From assembly GCF_963678635.1 (NCBI RefSeq), contig NC_087067.1:11269716-11333715 (forward strand): a DNA stretch of 64,000 bases, read 5' to 3'. The notes beneath the pieces are model-generated. The model saw nothing but the letters and a program-made list of their open reading frames with translations, was not told the origin of the DNA and did not search any database. Shown here one piece after another: positions 32,241-43,937 of the stretch (position 1 is the stretch's first letter; every line of letters begins with the position of its first letter). This stretch comes from Symsagittifera roscoffensis (lineage: Eukaryota > Xenacoelomorpha > Acoela > Convolutidae). A program made the position numbers and the translations under genes.

Positions 32241-35200
32241 TTTCAGCGTGAAAAGATATCTTGAAACAAAATCCTTTTGCTACATACTTTGCTTTAGTAA
32301 ATCATCGTCTTATACCATATCAATCTAAAATCAATCAGATTAGTACTTGGAATTTTTCATGTTTACTTTACTCGCAAAGCAAATGCCGAAAGTTTAAGTT
32401 GACCTAATTTCCCTTGTTTTGATTACGACCCCTGGTTGATCGCATACTATCACAATATTAGTTTACGCAGAGACAAGGAACCTTTAGCAAGTGCTAATAA
32501 ATCAGCCGAAAATGAGTATATGAACTAACCGAAAAAAAAACTTCATTTGTGTAGAGCTAAAAAAGGAGGGCAGTTGGGCAGAAAATTTTTTAATTTTTAA
32601 ACGCAGAAGTTTTTTTTCAACAAAACCTTTGATTTACTTTTAATCCCAATAAACGCTGCGCAGGTTCCAACAAGTAAAAGCAAAGCATATGATCATACAA
32701 AGATCTAAGATTTGCTCGAGGATTTTTAAGTTGTTCTGGGTACGATTGGGAGGATTTTGATCAAGCGTTTTTTTCAGCGGGCGTGACCCTATGAAAGGTG
32801 ACATGAATTAAGGGTTGGTTTGCTGAAAATGGCTGTACAATAGCACCTCTCTTTCCCTCCCCCAAATGTACCCCTACTTGACACCGTTCATTTCAAATTT
32901 TCCAATAATTCGAAACCCTCTGTCAATTTCTCCATGTCTCTTCAATCATTACCTAATTTTTTTTCCGAGATAATGACTTGGTTTTTTACAGCTCCAGTGC
33001 AGTATGCAACTACAAATTATATACACCAATTCAGCAATTCAATACACTTTTGATGCTTGAGTTTATAACTCTCCAAAAAAGGAGCTTTTACTTTTGTAAA
33101 ACATAGGCAAAGCAGAGCTTCGCATCACTTGCGAGACAACGCAAGCGTAACATTGCAAGCTAACAAACAGAAAATGAGACGAAAACAAAAAATCGAAAAT
33201 TGAAAACATAATTTGGACTAAATGAAAGCCAGGGTTATACACAAAGAGAAATATACAAAGTCAGTGTTAGTACATTGTTAAATTAGAGGAGTAGATATTT
33301 AGCAGTAGCAACTACAAAAAAAATTAACCATAGCAAAAAAAAGCCCTGAGGCAACTTAGTTGTCATAAAATGAGCAGACAAACAAAAAACCGACCATGCA
33401 ATTTCTCTAAAACCGACCATACAAAATACCGACCCAATTTCAAGTAAAACCCGACATTGGGGTGCAAAAACACCCACGTTACCTCCAGACCGAGTAAAAT
33501 GAGACTGGAAGTTGCTAAGGTTCAATAAAACAGCAAATTCAATTTTTACAGATGTTCCAATCTTGGGAAAAACATGTTTGAAATTTTTGAGATTTAGTAT
33601 GATTTCGAGCGAGTTAAGCCATCTAGAACCGCTTGTTACAAAGAAATCTACTTAGTTTTGTTCAATTACTTAATTTTGTTCAATTATGTTCAATTTAGCG
33701 CTTAATTGGTAAAAAAAAACTGAATTTATAGTGCAGAAAATAAAAAAAAATTTAATTTTTTTTTTAAATTTTCTTTGTTTTTTTGTTTGTTATTCATTTT
33801 CTGAAGACAAATGTTGTAGGTCCTGCCTAATTCACTAATTTTCTACGCGATCGTATGTTTCTCAATTAAAAACAACCCTTAACTTGAAGAAACGTATAAA
33901 AAAAATCCCTTTTTTATATGGTCAGAACATTCGTGCCACTTTCACGGCAACCGGTTTTCCTTGTTTAGTTTTGTCTTCGTGTAAAGTTTCAGTCTGATTC
34001 ATTAATCTACCCAATAACTTTTATGCCTTTCTTATTGGCATTGAAAGCTAGTTTTCTCATGCGATCGGCATGCTTATTCGTCCCGTACAACAAAATATCA
34101 AGGAAAGTGAAGCGTGGGCGTCTTCGAAAGCAGAAATTAGCATCATTATGACCTGTGCATCAATGCAGTAGACCGTACCACCATAAGGTCCTCGCCCCTA
34201 AGACCTTTGCGTTCGGGTGAACTTTTTTCACGCTAAATCAGGTTCTTAACTTAAAACGGGATCCAGTTCTGCCATTTAAAGTCCATGTGGCGCCAATCAA
34301 CAATTAGGCGTAGTCAATTTACGAAGGTAAAGATAATGTAATCTTTTTCATTTGTTAATCAAGCTTGCATACTGTCATAATAGTCATTGCAGCTTCAGCT
34401 TACGCCAATAAGCAGAACAAAATATAAAAAATTGCCAATAGGCAGTTGGATACATGCTATTGAAATCAAAGAAACCGAACAACAAACACTTGTATTCGAG
34501 TGTATTTTTCCACGCAAAATCATGTAGAGCAAAAAATAATCATCTGAATAGATCGAGCGATATACCATATTGAAGAATTTTCAGTCGTGATTTGAACAAC
34601 ATTAAAACATGATTTCAAATTGATTTTTTTTAACTTTGATTAAAATCGTCCCATAAAGAAGTAATTAAGCCGGTACACGCTTTGCAGAAAACTGCTGATA
34701 CTTGCTATATGCATCATCTGACACCAATGCGCACGCAACAGATTCAGTTAGTGGAAATTAAGCAAAACATTGAATTTTTGAAACAAATTTCGCGAGTGCT
34801 AATTAGCGGACTTAAAACATTTGCAATAACTAGTTTTCTATGCAAATAACTTAATTCTCTATACCTTAAGCGTATTTTTGATAATAAGGCTAGTTGCTAA
34901 TCGTGAAAAACAACATTCAGAAACAATACAGATTCGCATAAATTGATTAACCTATGATTTTAAAAAAAAAACATGAGAAAGACTGTTTTTCTCAGTTGAA
35001 AATGTCTAATTTCCTTTCTCGGAACATCGCATATCTAAATTCTATTGAGGGTAGATCAATCAAAACAAAATTTGGCTGGTCCAACAAATTAAAATAAGGT
35101 TGCAATTCCTCCAAACATTGAAGGATAAAATTTCACATTTTTTCTTTGCAGCTTTTCAAAATTTTTTTTTCAAATTATACCCCTCCTCACATTCTAAAGT

Positions 35201-36170
35201 GCTACCAAAAAATGGTCCATAGCAAAACAGAGGATTAGAAAAAGGCAAAGCCGAGCTTTGCGCCACTTGCGATACACTACAAGAAAGCTACAAAGTCGAA
35301 AAAACCGATAAAAATTGAAAATCTCAAAACTAGATTTATCAGAAGGAATAAGGCTAGTTTTAAAAAAATACACGCCGGGACATTAGAATGGGAAACTAGC
35401 ATCGATCGAAATTTTTCCAAGCGATACCACAGCCGAAAATACCTGAGCAAGAACATTTCAGGCATCAACGCAACACAAACATATCAAGAAAAACTAACCG
35501 GCAGAAAATGGGACAGAAACCGAAAAATATCAAAACAAGAAAAAAAACTGATCTATCAAAATTTTCATAACTTTGTCTTAATTTCGTTTTGAAAAAACAT
35601 ATATTTTGAAGGAAAACATGCCAGGTAAAACAATTGAATGTTCGAAAAGCATCGAATCAACAATTACGATGCGGTAACAAAGCAGACAATTCAATTCTTA
35701 CGCAAGAAAATTGTATTTAAAAATTAGAAAAAAACAACGTTGATCAATGTTGAATTTAGAGTACTTTCGAGCTACCGCTCATCATCAGCATCTTAAAACA
35801 CAAAAATATTGAGCTTGAAAAAAGCACCAAATCCAGTCAAATGAAGAAAAGAAAAAACAAACAAAAAAACACAATAAATCTATTCTGAGGCGGAAAGTAT
35901 CCACACATACAGAAACAAGATTCATCATAGCTTGATGGTGAGGGGGACCCCTGCGATACTCTTCCTTGGTATTCAAAGAAGGTTTCAGTTTTTCAATATA
36001 AAGAGCGGAAACTCAAAGCCGAAAAACGAGGAAAAAAAAACAAAAACAAAATGGATATACTGACATCGGAGTTTATGAGCAAACAAAACACTAAACTCGG
36101 AAAGAAGAAGCATTTAAAAAGCAGACAGATCGAGATTACCACCAAATTCAGACATTCTGTGATCAAAGTA

Positions 36171-36240
36171 ACTTACGGGAAAAAAAGTGTAATAACTGTT
36201 GCAACACCCTTTCTTATCGAAAGGGTAAAAAAAGACCGAA
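36171..36240 (+). repeat. TTTACGGGAAAAA-type dispersed repeat
   Basis: ACTTACGGGAAAAAAAGTGT followed by GTTGCAACACCCTTTCTT. Related stretches lie at 13211, 22210 and 36549. Short and diverged, class unknown. Confidence 0.5.
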
Positions 36241-37308
36241 AAACTAAATCCCTCTCCCCTCACTCACATACACCGAAAGCTTTTTTCGCTCATCAAACGA
36301 GGTAATATTTGATGGCTAAGCCAAATATGGGCCGAAACCTATAAAGCCAGAAAAAAATATCCGGGAAACAATACAGAAAAAGAAGTAGTAGTAGTATAGG
36401 CTTTAAGACGATTGTCCAAAGGTTTTCATTCCTTTTTTTCATCTTGCACGAGTTTGATTTTTTTCAGGGTGTTGCAAATTCCACAAGTGCATGACTTGTC
36501 CTCGATGCATTTTTCTCGGAAGAACGTTTACGGTCCTGAAAACAAAAATTTACGGGAAAAATGTCTAGAAGCCGGTTGCAACACACTTTCTTAAGTGTAA
36601 TAACAAAATGCTATTCCTAAACGAGTCCAGCGTTAGCACGACATACAAGTACACCACGATAGTGGCATGCCTTAACTATCCAGTCGGGGCAATAAAACTA
36701 GACCAGGGACGAGACAAACCACTCAAAACCGAGATAAACGTACCCAATGTCGTCAAGATTCGAGGCTCCAACAACAACAATGTTCCTTAAAAATCAACAA
36801 AAACGGTTCAACCCAGACAGGCAAAAAACAAATCAACGAAAGGGTTTCATAATATACTTCTTTGGAAATTTTGAACAATCTAACTGTTTATACGAATTTT
36901 TATTGATTGAGAATTGAAACTTCTGTTAAATTTTAGTGGATAGGCTCAAATTATATTTCAATTAACATCACCAACAATGACGGTGTGCAAATAACATGAA
37001 CATTGGTTTCGATAAAACCTGCTTTCTATAGACTTGCAAGAACCAACTTCATTAGAATAAGCATACGGTTTAAAGAAAGGAATTCAAATTTTAAATATCA
37101 GACTTCATCAAAAGCTTGATAATTGAGCGGCAGGTTGACCACGATAAATTTTAATAAGCAACGGGTTAATGCCACTAGGTTTGGCGTATCTTTGAAAATC
37201 ATTAGTTTTAAAAAGTAAATTTGTATCGAGTTGTGTCTGTTAAGAGTCATATCAAGTTGAACCATATTCAGTTTCTCTTGTTACAATATATTGATAAATG
37301 CGAAGACA

Positions 37309-38393
37309 TTAGAAGATATCCTTCAAATTAGGATCTTTGAACTCGAACGTGGGAGGTTTCGTTGGATCATCAATCTTGTCGGCGGCGTACGGGTTTCGAC
37401 TATAAATGTCTTTCAATTTCTTCTTCTCGTCAGTCAGCTTCGCTTCCATCACTGGGTCAGTTGGAACAGCTCCAGCTCTTAAGCAAACAAATTTAAAAGA
37501 GCAAGATAAAAAAAACATACAGCGCTGTAACCAACAACAATTTAAACCCCGTTTAAATTCATGAATTAAGTCAGTCATTCTCTTTAAGGCTCTCGCAATT
37601 GGCTCCTACGTCACTTTCGCCCAAACAACCTCATTTTATGATGTCAGTATACAGTATGTATCACAAACAAAAAAAAGAATTGAATTTCTCCAAAAATGTA
37701 AACGGCTTAATAATAATAATAATAATAATAAAAAAGGATTTAGGACTAAGGGTTCGCATAAAACCCAGTGATTGGGAGGTTCAACGTTCGTGTTTCAGTT
37801 GTTAAAGTTTAGTTTCTTCAAATCTCTACAGTTGTTGCAGCCACATAATATCCGCCACATAATAACTGACTAAAACTTTCATGAAAGTTAATAGAAAACT
37901 AAGTTTCCACAGCAAAGGCAATATCTATTAAGAAAAATATTAAGAAAAATATTAAGAATCAAAAAGACTAGTTTGAAAAAATGAACGCAGTAAAACGAAA
38001 AAAGTGCAAGAAACAATAATGAGCACTTGATTTCCGTTTCAAAAACTTTGAAAAAAATTCAGATATTTCTATCGGAAGGAGCGGCTATTTTCAGTATTGA
38101 TGACAAAAACAGATATTTTGTTGAAAAAAATTCCGGAAACCTTATAGACCGTGATAAATTGAGCTTCAATTTTACTATACCGAAAAATCCAAGCTACCCA
38201 CTAATTTGTCTTTTCAACCGTAGTATTAATTGAAAAAAAAATTCACCTACTTAGACTTTGTTGCATACTCCTTGATTTTATCCAGATAAATTTGTTGAAT
38301 AGGGTCGCTGGCCATATATCTCGAAGCTTGCTTTCTCAGAGCAAAGCTGCATAAGTTCGAGCGTACAAAGACCTGCCTGCTTGTATTCAACAT
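37309..38393 (-). CDS. ATP5PF: ATP synthase coupling factor 6 (F6), two exons
   Basis: Mitochondrial subunit F6 of the ATP synthase peripheral stalk, joining F1 to Fo. Exon 1 is 38251-38393 (143 nt, donor TCTAA|GTAGGT). Exon 2 is 37309-37477 (acceptor gcttaag|AGCTGG, ends TAA). Joined in phase they give 103 aa; human F6 is 108 aa. The N-terminus (residues 1-27, MLNTSRQVFVRSNLCSF) is basic and Ser/Arg-rich, a mitochondrial presequence. The mature part has the family motifs DPIQQIYLDKIKEY and PTFEFKDPN (human D-P-I-Q-K-L-F-V-D-K-I-R-E-Y and P-T-F-K-F-E-D-P). The in-frame TAG three bases after the exon 1 donor forces splicing at that site. No damage seen. Same strand as USP34, 5.1 kb upstream of it. 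Confidence 0.88.
37708..37733 (+). repeat. (TAA)n microsatellite
   Basis: About eight TAA units in the region between ATP5PF exons (intron 37478-38250). Confidence 0.9.
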
Positions 38394-38410
38394 TTTATCT
38401 GAAAGCAAGA
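38394..38410 (-). promoter_or_regulatory. 3' splice acceptor 5 nt before ATP5PF ATG
   Basis: The minus strand reads tcttgctttcag|ATAAA directly before ATG. The AG is at 38399-38400, so only five 5' UTR bases would precede the start. This is either the end of a 5' UTR intron or an outron trans-splice site. Confidence 0.5.
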
Positions 38411-38944
38411 TCCGAAAAAAACGTAGTGATTTGACAAATAGGCGAAGCGGAGAGCTGTACTAGTTACAATATCACGCAAGCCTAATATTGTAAGCTAGCT
38501 GACAGAATTCAGACGAAGCCAATAAGTCGATTTAAAAATCTTTAATAAAGATTAAGGAAAATCAATTTTGTTCGTTTTGTTACATTCGACCAGAATGCCG
38601 CCAAAATGCATGGCAACATCGAATTTTTATTGTGACATTCGAGTAAGAAGGTTGGCAGGTTTGATAGATTAACTGTGCTAATCGTACAATTTGACGTATC
38701 AAAAAAGGTCGGTTTGAAGTGGCGAAATAAGTTTTCAAATTCGTTCTGAAATAAAGTCACGTCACGACCTTGAAATTTCGCAGTAACTGAAAATGTCAAT
38801 GGATTGAATTAAAACGTATCAGTCAGCAGATACATGAGCACGTGCAAAGATACAAAATAATGATTCAAATGCGATATATCGTAGGTATCAAAAATTGATA
38901 TAGCGCATATATGTAAGTGTTCAAATATCACCAGTAGCTATTAT
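38411..38944. other. Region upstream of ATP5PF
   Basis: AT-rich. A truncated family A end motif (GGCGAAGCGGAGAGC) lies at about 38443. An 85-codon open stretch on the minus strand (38542-38799) has no recognised homologue. It shares a 19-base block (CATTCTGGTCGAATGT.AC) with 42941-42959, so it is probably repeat-derived. Confidence 0.5.
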
Positions 38945-41464
38945 TCGCATAAAACTCATCTCGTGTTTCAATTACTATCGCTCTGTTTTTGAGAACTTTC
39001 GTAGCTTGAATTCTCTGCACAACATCATCTTGCTTGGTGACTTCAATCTTCCTGGTGTGTGCAGGGGAAGCAACACGTCAAACAATTCTTCTGACAACAC
39101 TTCATTGGACTTCCTATCTGATATGAACCTCCAGCAACTGATTGATGAACCCACCCATCGTTGCGGCAATATCCTCGACCTGGTATTTTGTGTGGATGAT
39201 CTCGACTGTAATGTGATTCGTTACGGTCATCAGCTCTCTGACCACTACCCGGTGACTTTCAGTCTCTCAATAGACACGCCCAGCCGCCCACCTGTTCTCT
39301 GTTTCTCACGCAGTCAGTTTGATGGCAACCTGTTTGCTTTCAACCTCTCGAATCTGTATTCCTATATCTTCTCCAGCATTGTCCACTGTGCCTCTTTCTG
39401 TCATGATTGGCAGCTGTTGTTCGGTCAAGCTCTCGATCTCTCGCTTCCCAGAAAGCGACGCAAACGTGTTGATTCTCCCTACTACTACTCCTCTCTCACG
39501 ATGCATGTCGCAAACCAAAAGAACATTGCAGATCGAGCTTTGCAGAAGGCGTGGAGCCTTCCTGCTGTGCTCAAATGCAGATCTTTGGCAAATGAGCTCA
39601 CCTGTTCAATTGATGCTGATAAACCAGGCCTTTTGGAATCACTCTCATCGGCAGACACCAGCCAATGTTTCAAATTCCTACGCCTGCTGTCAAATTCCTC
39701 GCCTATCCCTGCTGTCATGCAATGGAACATCGCGAAGCCAGTTGCAACGCTTCCATAGCGAACCTATTTAATGACTATTTTTGTTCTGTCTATAAACCTG
39801 CTGTCACGCAGCGCCTCGGGTCTGCTACTGATACCCTTACGCCTATCTGTCTTGATGACCTAACAATCTCCGTTGACGGCATCGAGAATCTGCTTCAATC
39901 GTGTGATGACTCAAGTGCACATGGATGTGACAACATTCCTTCGTTCGTCTTGCGTAACTGTTCTCGTTTCACATCTACTGCTGTGTACTACCTGTTTCTC
40001 CACATTCTGTCAGTGGCGGAGTGGCCTGAGTTCTGGAAGACATCGCACGTCACTCCTTTGCTCAAATCTGTTGCTCGTCGACTAGTTGTCAACTACCGTC
40101 CAATCAGCATCCTTCCGAAACTCTCTTTGGTACTCGAGCGGCTTATATTCAATTTTGTGTATCCACGGATACGCCACAAAATCTCTCGGCAACAATTTGG
40201 ATTCATGACTCGTCGTTGCACCGTCACTCAACTCATCGCATATCTTGATCTCCTTTACAACAATTTTGATGGCAACATTCCAACTTCCGTTGTTTATTTT
40301 GACATAAAGAAGGCCTTTGACTCCGTTCCGCATTCGGAGATTCTTATGAAACTCTCTAATCTTGGGTTTGACGAGAGGTTTACTCTTTTATTCCAGTCCT
40401 ATCTTGAAAACAGACACCAGGTTGTGAAGGTTGCCAACCATTTGTCTGATCGTAAGCCTGTCTCTTCCGGCGTACCCCAGGGCAGTGTCCTAGGTCCACT
40501 TCTTTTCGTCATTTACCTTAACGATATCTGCGACTGCATTCAGAACTCTGATTACTTTCTGTTCGCTGACGATCTAAAGATTTGTAACAGTACTGGCAGT
40601 GCTGATGTCCAAGCTGATATTAGCTCACTCCATCAGTGGACAACACTCAACGGCCTCGAGTTCCACAATGACAAGACTAAACTGCTGCTGGTCTGCAGCT
40701 CTGATGTTAATCTGGAACTTGGTGGCTGTCCAATCATCGAAGGGTCTGAGATCAAGGATCTCGGAGTCATAATCCAGGGTGACCTCAAATGGCATTCACG
40801 CGCGCTCAAAACGCTGGCCAAAAAAGGTAAAATGCTTCAGTTTATTCGTCGTGCTATCCCGTATCATACAACTCGCTTTGCGAAGCTGAATCTATACCGA
40901 TCATGTGTCCTGTCTGTACTGCTCTATAGCTCTCCCGTCTGGTCACCTGACCGCCTAAATTTGAGACGCCTCGAGCGTTTCCAAAGTCGTGCTCTGAGGT
41001 GAATAACTGGAATCGATTACTATACTGCCAATATCCGTAGCCTCGATATTCTCCCTATTTGTTTTCAAATTATTGTTATCGACATGATTCTCTTCTGGAA
41101 AATCGTTAACAAGCAGACTGACATTAATCCTGATGACTATGTAGTACTCGCGTCGCAGTCTGATGTTTCAACCCGTCTGGCGCCCAGTATGGTGTTTAGG
41201 CAAAGGAAGACCAGGAAGTTCCAGTGCGACCGCAACTTCTTCGCCCGCTCGGCTACAAACGCCAATCTTCTATCCGCATGTGGTGTCAATTTCGAGAGTT
41301 CCCTACATCCGTTCAAGAAGAACCTGCATCGCGTCTTCTCGATCGTCTTGCGGGATTTGACGTCTCCAACCCATTCACATACTACCTTAAATGTAACTGT
41401 TCCCTCTGTCGGTGCTAATATAATCTCAAAACAACTATTCTGTTATAATCTCGATGAGATTTAA
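38945..41464 (+). mobile_element. LINE 2: 5'-truncated non-LTR retrotransposon (endonuclease plus RT)
   Basis: Begins inside an APE-type endonuclease with ILLGDFNLPG and SDHYPVTFSLS (catalytic Asp/Asn and His blocks). It shifts frame near 39735 and continues through a complete RT: FWKTSHVTPLLKS, NYRPISILPKLS, VVYFDIKKAFDSVPH, SSGVPQGSVLGPLLFVIYLN and LFADDLKICNS (catalytic FADD at 40562-40573). A TGA at 41000-41002 interrupts the same frame, which stays open to 41464. GC content is higher than in the flanks. It ends in a (TAC)n tail. One frameshift and one stop only, so a fairly young copy. Confidence 0.9.
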
Positions 41465-41466
41465 GT

Positions 41467-41470
41467 CTTT

Positions 41471-41557
<87 letters not shown>

Positions 41558-41610
41558 TACTACTACTACTACTACTACAACTGCTACTACTACTACTACT
41601 ACTACTATTA
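41467..41610 (+). repeat. (TAC)n microsatellite tail of LINE 2
   Basis: About 140 bp of near-perfect TAC/ACT repeats with a few interruptions (ACCACCACT, ACAACTGCT), followed by (TAA)n. It directly follows the LINE 2 stop codon, so it is probably the element's 3' tail, expanded after insertion. Confidence 0.9.
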
Positions 41611-41639
41611 ATAATAAAAATAATAAATTTTCATTCCGA

Positions 41640-42054
41640 TTCATCACATCAGCTGAATGTAAAAAAAAACATAGTTTAAATTGTCGAAAGGCACCAGGTT
41701 CATCCAAAATTCCAGCCTGGGCATTGAAGGATGGCTGCAATGAAATATACACACATCTGACATTTCTATACAATGAGTTTTTGAAAAACAAGACTTATCC
41801 TTGCAAGCTCAAGAAAACAATTGTCACACCAATATACAAAAAAGAGGATCCAGAACTACCAGAAAATTATAGGCCTTTCTCTATAACCGGTGCTCTCTCA
41901 AAAGTTGTTGAAAAATTGTTATATAAACAAATCAACGAATATCTGATATCCCAAAAATTTTTAACTAATACCCAACCTGGGTTCAGAACATCATATTGAA
42001 CAATCGACGCTATTCTTTATTGCACTGAAGCATTCAGAAAAGCAATAGACAACG
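41640..42054 (+). mobile_element. LINE 3: RT finger-domain fragment
   Basis: Encodes KAPGSSKIPAWALKDGCNEI, TPIYKKEDPELPENYRPFSI, then LTNTQPGFRTSY. A TGA stop follows, then TIDAILYCTEAFRKAIDN in the same frame. These are RT blocks 1-2 of a non-LTR element of a different lineage from LINE 2. Truncated at both ends. Confidence 0.8.
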
Positions 42055-43937
42055 TGACATTCGCCCGGAAGTACAAATCGACGGAAAATAAAACTAAGCT
42101 ATAAAACGACTGGCCAGCGTCAAAACAAAGCTCTACATGCTTTTCACCGTCTCCACCAAAGCCAGTTCAATTGGTGGTCTTTCTGACATCGGGTCGACAA
42201 AAACGTTACTGCTTTCGGCTTCGGTCAAAACACTCAAATTAACTTTATTATATGCAAGAATAGTGAGCTCATGGCTGGGTCTCAGTATCCCCAGACCACG
42301 AGGTCACTCCTAAAAACAGGGCTACTACTATTTATTATGTTACTATTGTTTTTGTTCAGTAGATAAAAATCATCATCTCCATCGAAGATCGATCAACCCT
42401 TTCCCTCAACTCCTAGCTTCTCATTATCTGAAACGGAATCTGGATGTTAAATAAACTCAATTCAAGACATAACCAGGAAGCTAAAAGTTTATGTAAAATA
42501 GTTTGAGTTCTCCGCCCGAGACCCCTCTGGATTCCTGAATACGGAGAAATAGCGTCCTTATTTCCTTTCCGGAAGGCTGGACACACGCTGTCCCAATACC
42601 CTTCACCGTTTGCGTGAATCGCTCTGTAAAGATTGTAGTGACTCAATCGTTACAACTCGGAGCGGTCTCTGATAATCTGAATTCTCTGTTTTCTGATTCG
42701 CTATTTCCTTCGTTGTTATTTCTACGGCAACTATTGATGTTGTGTTTTTCTTCTGTTTTTTCTCCAGAATGGCCGTTTCAGCATTTCTCAGAAAGGTGAC
42801 GTCATCTCTCAAGGTTTCAAAAATTTCCAGAATATTCTGACCTTCACAGTTTGTCTAATCGTTCAAATAACGTCGCTAATCTGCTAAAACCGTTAATCTT
42901 CCAGGTTAGCTGCTATGAATTCGAAATGGTATTTTTGTCCATTCTGGTCGAATGTCACATACGCCCCGGACAGCCCGGTCAATGTCCTCCTTGAGTCTCG
43001 AAATCTTCATCGAAATGGTACAGTGCCATCGAACAGAATTAACAAAAAGCACGAAATCACCTTTATCCACGTCACATCGACTCACTGCAGAATATAAATG
43101 GCATCATACTACATCACTATAACCTTCCAAAATCTTTCACTAATCTGCACTTTCGAGGATATGACTTAAGATAAAAAACATCTTTTTAGACTTCTAACGT
43201 CTATGTCCCGATATAAAACTTCCCGATTTATCCTAGGTTTAAAAAGTGTAGGAGCGCAGGACAGTCCTGCCAACCCACAAACTAAAATTATCCTCCTATG
43301 TTTCTACCCTTCGAAAATTTAGTTGTTTTTGGTCCTAAATATTAAAACTAAGGAACTCTGTGGTTAGAAGGAACAATGAAATAATCTCCCTCTTTAAGAG
43401 ATTACCCAAGCCTTTCATGTCACCACAAAGTGACCAGTTGTCCTAGTTGATTAAGAACAATCATGCAGGTTAGAACATTTTAATATATTCTCCACTCAAG
43501 CCTTTCTAAATAAATAGTAAAAGTCTCTAAAGCCACTAACTAAAATCAAAACGCAAACTTATAAATGCAACAGATTCTTTAATATTCAAAACTAAACTAA
43601 ATGTTTTCTTTTCAGTTTCAATTGCAATCTTAGTTGCTTTGTTTCTCTTTTGAGTTTTTCGTCACATACAAAACAATTCTGAGTTTTAATATCTTCTTTT
43701 TCGTCGCTTCTTTGTTTCTTCCTTTGTTTGTCGTTAAGAAGTTCTAAAACTTCTAAATTCTTCTAATTTTCTTTCTTTTGCGTCTTGTTTTTCGGCCATT
43801 TGCCAATGCTCCATCTCCTCCTCCTGTGACATTGACTCTGCACTTTCAGTCTCTGTGTCTTGCAAGACGTCGATAGCTATTCTGACGCTGTTGGAAGCAG
43901 TCCTCAAACACTTCTGCTCTTCTACTCTTTGTTTACA
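42055..43937. other. Repeat-flanked stretch without a supported gene
   Basis: About 1.9 kb between LINE 3 and the large minus-strand element. A ~60-codon open stretch on the minus strand (about 43100-42913) reads VDKGDFVLFVNSVRW and then LKEDIDRAVRGVCDIRPEWT. It looks protein-like but I do not recognise it. 43110-43800 is AT-rich with nothing recognised. Confidence 0.45.

Larger units (their letters stand above)
32204..37308. other. Intergenic region upstream of USP34, downstream of ATP5PF
   Basis: About 5.1 kb, AT-rich. No supported gene on either strand. Contains GCGAAGC/GCTTCGC motifs at 33108 and 35238, an inverted copy of the intron 10 element (about 34440-34640), and two copies of a TTTACGGGAAAAA-type repeat (36171, 36549). 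A possible ATP5PF poly(A) signal ATTAAA on the minus strand lies at 37150-37155. Promoter elements of USP34 could not be identified. Confidence 0.6.

Noticed and set aside
36051-36305. Small basic protein gene on the plus strand
   Set aside because: It overlaps a dispersed TTTACGGGAAAAA repeat and shows no conserved domain or splice context.
38542-38799. 85-codon minus-strand open stretch upstream of ATP5PF
   Set aside because: No homologue recognised and it shares a block with 42.9 kb, so it is probably repeat sequence.
41435-41999. Poly-Val and poly-Thr open frames
   Set aside because: They are translations of the (TAC)n microsatellite; only the part right of 41640 has real coding signal.
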